A stretch of DNA of 9,612 bases from Devosiaceae bacterium. Lineage in GTDB: Bacteria > Pseudomonadota > Alphaproteobacteria > Rhizobiales > Devosiaceae. The position numbers and the translations under genes were made by a program. Positions 6,283-9,612 of the stretch are shown here, piece after piece; position 1 is the stretch's first letter, and each line of letters begins with the position of its first letter. The notes under the pieces are model-generated. The model was given only the letters and a program-made list of their open reading frames with translations. It ran no database searches and had not been told where the DNA came from. The stretch is taken from positions 1-9,612 of the forward strand of contig JAKISM010000092.1 in NCBI GenBank assembly GCA_021648585.1. The letters run 5' to 3'.

Positions 6283-6627
6283 ATGGTTTTTAATATCCTT
6301 CCTTTTAGAACAAGATCACCTGATAGAGATAGTAAAACTGATGAAATTCGCTTTAAGTCGGTTAAGTCTGCACTTGAAGAAGTTACAAATGGAATCGGCT
6401 TAGAAATCAAGGGATTGCAAAAGCGTGTCGACGCTCAGCTACAACAGGCATTTCATATCATGGATATGTCGGGAGAATATTCAGAACGCTCAAAGCAAGA
6501 TGAGCAAAATATCGTGGAGCTTGAAACTCAGATTAAGATTGCTAAAGGCCGTTTGAAAGATATTGAAAAACAGCTTGCTGTTTACGAAACCTTGCAAAAA
6601 GATCTGACTAGATTACAAACTGAGTAA
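6283..6627 (+). CDS. Hypothetical coiled-coil protein
   Basis: The 114-residue product is highly charged, with no signal peptide or membrane segment, so it should be cytoplasmic. After a basic N-terminal stretch (1-25) it is nearly all helix-forming, and residues from about 27 to the end show the hydrophobic spacing of one long coiled coil, broken near the MDMSGE segment (60-65). I recognise no family. It follows exoY on the same strand after 80 bases and converges on the ExoP-type gene, so it may belong with polysaccharide production. There is no Shine-Dalgarno before the ATG at 6283. A weak promoter-like pair (TTAACA at 6222-6227, 19 bases, TATTAT at 6247-6252) could allow its own transcription. 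No competing frame is longer here, which supports it being real. Confidence 0.6.
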   Translation: MVFNILPFRTRSPDRDSKTDEIRFKSVKSALEEVTNGIGLEIKGLQKRVDAQLQQAFHIMDMSGEYSERSKQDEQNIVELETQIKIAKGRLKDIEKQLAVYETLQKDLTRLQTE

Positions 6628-6649
6628 TTATTATTCTTTTAACTCAGCT

Positions 6650-8812
6650 TTAGTAATTACCATAATAGCCAGAATATTTGTAGCGATATCCGTGTCTAGT
6701 GCTTTCTTCTTGGTTTAACACCATCAAAATATCAGCATCAGGGTTCTTAACTCTTTTTAATGATGAAACGGCTTCTTTGGCTTCTCCTTGCGAAGTTGTT
6801 GCAAAGCGCACAATCATCGCAATAACATCGGCATATTCAGCTAAATAAAGCCCATCAACCACGGGTATAATAGGTGGTGAATCAAGAATAACATAATCAG
6901 ATTGGCTTTTGGCAGTGCTAATCAATTTTGCCAGCGCTTTGCCTGATGATAGTTGATCAGTTGGGGTTTTTGATCTTTTAGAGCCAACAATTGCTGTTAA
7001 TGAGCTTTCTTTATCTCGCACAATGACTTTGCTTAAAATATTAGCATCATCTGGGTTTTTTAGATAATCAGCAAGTCCCAAATCGCGATCAACGCCTAAA
7101 TAGCGATGCAGGCTTGGTTTGCGCAAATCGCAATCAATAAGTAATACCCGATTGCCTGCTTGCGCATAAGCGCGACCTAAAGCAAGAGCCAGAGTAGATT
7201 TGCCCTCACCAGGAACAGCCGATGAAATCATAATCACTTTGCCCTTGCTTTGATCATTTTTGTCATTTGTTTTAGTTTGTCGCAAGGAATAATCGATTGA
7301 GGCTTTTAATCGTCGAACCGCTTCGCTAAAAGCAGAAAGTGGAGTGCTAAGCATGAGTTCGGCTGCACTTAAATGAGTTTGATCATCTCCATTCTTTTTA
7401 GGAAGGTCAGTATGAGGAACAACAGCGACAACGGGTAATTTTACCACATTTTCTATCTGCCCTTCACTGGAAAAGCCGCCAACAAAATTTTCATATAATA
7501 ATGCCAATCCAATTCCAAGCCCAAGCCCAGACAGTCCTGCAAGTATTAATATCAGTTTTTTATTTGGAAATGAGGGAGCAGATGGGGGGAGGGCATGTGA
7601 AACAATTCTGCTGTCTGCAATTTGCGTTTGAGCCTGCGCTTCTAATTCACTAACACGAGTTAATAATGCCTGATATTGCGTGCGGGCAATTTCAGCATTT
7701 TGTTGAATTTCATAAATTTGTGCTAAAATATCAGCTGGTAGATTTGAATTTATAACACTAGTTCTGATTTGCTGGCGAAGGGTTGAGAGTTTTGCCTGAT
7801 CACTAGAAATGTTTTGGCGTAAAGCACTAAGCCCACTATTTGCACTAGTTAAAAGATTTCCATCAATATTTGCCAACTCAATTCGTAAATCAATGGCTTG
7901 TTGTGAATCTGAGGCAATGGCAGTTAAGTTATTTGCAAGAGCCTCTCTTTGTTTTTGCAATTCAGTGATTGCCTCGTCTTGAAGAGAATTTGCAACTTCA
8001 ACCCAGTTTTTAAGTGAGATATTTTGTGAAATTAATTTAGCACTAGAAGCAAAATTTGCCTGAGTTGATGCTATGCGTTCAAGTTCTTGGCGCATTTGCG
8101 CAATATCTGTGCGACCAGTCTCGCGGGTTATTGTATCAATATTACCAGCAATAAAAACATCAAATGACTGCTCAGCTAAAATGATAGATCTACTTGCTGC
8201 ACTCATTCGTGATTGTAAAATATTGCGAGCCGCAATTATATTTTCAATTTTAGATTGCACTTGCGCTTCTATATAGGCGTGAGATACTGCATTTGCTGTT
8301 GTGGCAGCCATGTTTGGAGATATAGAAGTGGCTGATACAGATATTAAATAGGTTAGACCTTTGCGTTTGATGCTAACCGCATCGCGTAATTTACCTAAAA
8401 CCGATTGCAATGCCTCATCGCCAGTGGGCAATTCTGCATCTTGAATGCGTAATGTTGATTTCAGATTATCTCGCCAGCCTAATTTAACGCCAAATTCGTC
8501 GTTATTTATTAGTTTTTGCTGCTCGATTACTCGTATTAGGATATTATCAGATTTAAGTATTTCTACTTCGCTGTCAATGCGGGCATTATCAGAATATGAT
8601 CCAATCTGGGAGCTAGGGTCTAAAATATCTCTGGCAGATGTATCTACAAAGATCAAAGCAGAAGAGGTAAAGGTAGGTGTTAATGAAAAAGCATAAATAG
8701 CGGCACCGACAACAATTGTCATAAAAGTAGTAGCAATTAGCTTGATGCGTCGGCGCAATAATTCAATAATTGAGCGAATATCGATTTCAGTTTCGTCCAT
8801 ACTTAAATCCAT
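6650..8812 (-). CDS. exoP: Polysaccharide co-polymerase and tyrosine kinase (Wzc/ExoP type)
   Basis: This inner-membrane protein controls chain length and export of surface polysaccharide, and cycles between phosphorylated and dephosphorylated oligomers. The 720-residue product has the full fused layout. It has an N-terminal Wzz domain with membrane segment 1 at about 24-44. A long periplasmic helical region (about 185-400) follows, then a proline-containing stretch (409-416) and membrane segment 2 at about 419-440. The cytoplasmic kinase follows an EAVRRLK oligomerisation-type motif (497-503). Walker A is VPGEGKST (533-540), Walker A' is LLIDCD (557-562) and Walker B is VILDSPP (641-647). 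The C-terminus has a tyrosine cluster (Y709, 711, 713, 716, 717, 720), the expected autophosphorylation tail. ATG at 8812 has no Shine-Dalgarno. The in-frame ATG four codons later has GGA upstream and may be the real start. No low-molecular-weight tyrosine phosphatase partner is in the window. Confidence 0.92.
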   Translation of the reverse strand: MDLSMDETEIDIRSIIELLRRRIKLIATTFMTIVVGAAIYAFSLTPTFTSSALIFVDTSARDILDPSSQIGSYSDNARIDSEVEILKSDNILIRVIEQQKLINNDEFGVKLGWRDNLKSTLRIQDAELPTGDEALQSVLGKLRDAVSIKRKGLTYLISVSATSISPNMAATTANAVSHAYIEAQVQSKIENIIAARNILQSRMSAASRSIILAEQSFDVFIAGNIDTITRETGRTDIAQMRQELERIASTQANFASSAKLISQNISLKNWVEVANSLQDEAITELQKQREALANNLTAIASDSQQAIDLRIELANIDGNLLTSANSGLSALRQNISSDQAKLSTLRQQIRTSVINSNLPADILAQIYEIQQNAEIARTQYQALLTRVSELEAQAQTQIADSRIVSHALPPSAPSFPNKKLILILAGLSGLGLGIGLALLYENFVGGFSSEGQIENVVKLPVVAVVPHTDLPKKNGDDQTHLSAAELMLSTPLSAFSEAVRRLKASIDYSLRQTKTNDKNDQSKGKVIMISSAVPGEGKSTLALALGRAYAQAGNRVLLIDCDLRKPSLHRYLGVDRDLGLADYLKNPDDANILSKVIVRDKESSLTAIVGSKRSKTPTDQLSSGKALAKLISTAKSQSDYVILDSPPIIPVVDGLYLAEYADVIAMIVRFATTSQGEAKEAVSSLKRVKNPDADILMVLNQEESTRHGYRYKYSGYYGNY

Positions 8813-8862
8813 TATATTATTACTTATTTTTCAAACTGCTTAGCCTAAATTCTTTTTCTTGC

Positions 8863-8891
8863 ATAGTAAGTTAAATCTATTCTGAGTTAAA
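8863..8891 (-). promoter_or_regulatory. Possible promoter of the exoP-type gene
   Basis: On the minus strand TTTAAC (8891-8886) and TACTAT (8868-8863) are 17 bases apart and lie about 50 bases before the start codon. Matches to the sigma-70 hexamers are partial (three and four of six). It is the best pair I can find in the 260-base gap. Confidence 0.3.
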
Positions 8892-8942
8892 TCACAGATA
8901 TATCAGTAATTCATTAGTTTTTTAGTTAATTTGTTTTTGGAT

Positions 8943-9065
8943 GTCATTGCGAGCCACTTTAGTGGCGTGGCAATCCAGAATCTATCAACTCTACTCATAG
9001 ATTCTGGATTGCTTCAAAGCACTTTCTTCTGCCTCACGCCGGCGGGCTGGGCTTTTCGCAATGAC
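8943..9065. repeat. 123-bp palindromic repeat of the GTCATTGCGA...TCGCAATGAC type
   Basis: Perfect 10-bp terminal inverted repeats (8943-8952 with 9056-9065) enclose a second perfect 16-bp pair (8970-8985 with 8997-9012). The left arm holds a small perfect hairpin (8953-8958 with 8961-8966). The right arm instead carries about 30 extra GC-rich bases (about 9020-9053), so the halves are unequal. I recognise the ends as a dispersed repeat seen in many alphaproteobacteria and other bacteria, often mistranslated as RHCEE-like peptides; this is from memory. It begins 8 bases past the phosphatase stop and lies between two minus-strand genes, where its transcript could fold and act as a terminator or processing site. 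The rest of the gap (8813-8942) shows only the possible promoter. Confidence 0.85.
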
Positions 9066-9072
9066 GTTGAGT

Positions 9073-9612
9073 TTAGATATTCGAAGTAGACAAAGTTCCT
9101 GCAATCTCTCCATTAAGAATTTTTATTGCAGAAAGATTATTGCTTGAATATGCACTTGTATCAACATTGATGCGATAGGGCGAAATGAAAACTTCTTTTA
9201 GCGGAGTGTGTCCGTGAACTATTGTTAGTTCTTCAAGCTGCGCAGGGTTTCTTTCGCACTCACGCCGTGCAGGCTGTTCTCGACTCTCTTCTTCAAGCCG
9301 CCGTTGGTCGCTTTGCTCCCGACCCCGGCACCCCCGCCATTTATCATTATCATAATGATCTGAAAATTCTTTCCTTATCCATAATAAATCCCTATCACTT
9401 TGTTGTTCTATTGCGATATTGGGACGAATGCCTGCATGAACAAATAAATATTTGGGAAAGACTGCAATTATCGGAAGTTGCCTCAGAAAATCACGATGCT
9501 CATCAGGTATATAGGAATTGATTTTATGAAGGAAGCCGCTTTTTTTGATTTTATTAATTTTAAGCGCATTATTGCTAAAGCCGTTTGACAGCAATATTTC
9601 ATATCCAACAAA
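9073..9612 (-). CDS. PPP-family metallophosphatase, 3' part, with an in-frame insertion
   Basis: The frame is open to the window edge, so the start lies beyond 9612 and only the last 179 codons are seen. The visible part matches the C-terminal half of small bacterial Ser/Thr protein phosphatases of the calcineurin-like PPP/ApaH group. It has an LPIIAV segment followed by YLFVHAGIRP with the metal-binding His, DLLWIRKEF, IVHGHTP with a second metal or phosphate-binding His, and a closing RINVDTSAYS block. The GDxHG, GDxxDRG and GNHE motifs would be in the missing part. Between DLLWIRKEF and IVHGHTP, where relatives have about ten residues, there are roughly 37 extra charged residues encoded by GC-rich DNA (about 9229-9342). 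The frame is kept across the insert, so a protein may still be made. Its target, whether phosphoprotein or nucleotide, cannot be told. Confidence 0.75.
   Translation of the reverse strand, partial: FVGYEILLSNGFSNNALKINKIKKSGFLHKINSYIPDEHRDFLRQLPIIAVFPKYLFVHAGIRPNIAIEQQSDRDLLWIRKEFSDHYDNDKWRGCRGREQSDQRRLEEESREQPARRECERNPAQLEELTIVHGHTPLKEVFISPYRINVDTSAYSSNNLSAIKILNGEIAGTLSTSNI
9229..9342. repeat. GC-rich in-frame insertion within the phosphatase gene
   Basis: Hand count gives about 64 percent GC for 9238-9340, far above the surrounding AT-rich sequence. The segment falls exactly where the phosphatase family has a short loop. It contains a perfect 10-bp direct repeat (9229-9238 and 9289-9298) 60 bases apart, which keeps phase. 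One part (about 9246-9280) resembles the GC-rich stretch of the nearby palindromic repeat (about 9020-9053), sharing CTCACGCCG and GGCTG with small gaps. Its encoded peptide is rich in Arg, Glu and Gln and would sit on the protein surface. It looks like an inserted repeat comparable in principle to Rickettsia palindromic elements, though of no family I can name. The exact ends are uncertain by several bases. Confidence 0.6.

Noticed and set aside
6620..6660. Inverted repeats between the convergent coiled-coil and exoP-type genes (6620-6625 with 6642-6647, and 6624-6630 with 6654-6660) as a bidirectional terminator
   Set aside because: The arms are short and AT-rich, the loops are large, the two pairings exclude each other, and no T tract follows on either strand. 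Both also overlap coding ends.
9222..9521. Plus-strand open frame of 99 codons across the phosphatase insertion
   Set aside because: It runs antisense to conserved phosphatase motifs, owes its length to the GC-rich insert, has no ribosome binding site and matches no family I know.

Overview
The window reads as the chromosome of a low-GC alphaproteobacterium. Polynucleotide phosphorylase and ribosomal protein S15 are clearly bacterial and of alphaproteobacterial type. From memory the PNPase is closest to sphingomonad-like versions, but that placement is a guess. The exopolysaccharide genes (ExoY-type sugar transferase, ExoP/Wzc-type tyrosine kinase, GalU-like protein) and a LapG-like cysteine proteinase also suit a free-living or host-associated alphaproteobacterium.

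Layout. Positions 1-139 hold only a terminator. Positions 140-2749 hold pnp and rpsO on the minus strand, with a terminator after each and a long strand-specific hairpin in the pnp leader. rpsO starts with TTG. Positions 2750-3149 are a 400-base gap dominated by a 168-bp palindromic, MITE-like element with 26-bp terminal inverted repeats. It lies where truB is commonly found in relatives. Positions 3150-5191 hold three minus-strand genes: an exported transglutaminase-like cysteine proteinase, a GalU-family protein that has lost most of its signature residues, and an 80-residue three-helix membrane protein. Positions 5414-6627 run on the plus strand: an ExoY-type sugar transferase and a 114-residue coiled-coil protein of unknown role. 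Positions 6650-8812 hold the minus-strand ExoP/Wzc-type co-polymerase and tyrosine kinase. Positions 8943-9065 hold a second palindromic repeat of a different family. Positions 9073-9612 hold the 3' part of a PPP-family phosphatase gene, interrupted in frame by about 110 bp of GC-rich DNA.

How the genes fit together. rpsO and pnp form the usual translation and RNA-decay pair, and the pnp leader hairpin suggests RNase III-linked autoregulation as in enterobacteria. The exo genes would start and regulate a surface polysaccharide. ExoY loads the first sugar phosphate onto the lipid carrier and ExoP controls chain length and export through tyrosine phosphorylation. No glycosyltransferases, flippase, polymerase or outer-membrane exporter lie in the window, so the rest of the pathway must be elsewhere. 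The GalU-like protein would normally supply UDP-glucose, but its active-site motifs are degraded.

The most notable observations are the degraded GalU paralogue, the 168-bp palindromic element, the in-frame GC-rich insertion in the phosphatase with a similar sequence in the neighbouring repeat, and the pnp leader hairpin. I found no CRISPR array, tRNA, rRNA or transposase gene. All family comparisons are from memory and from reading the sequence; no database search was run.
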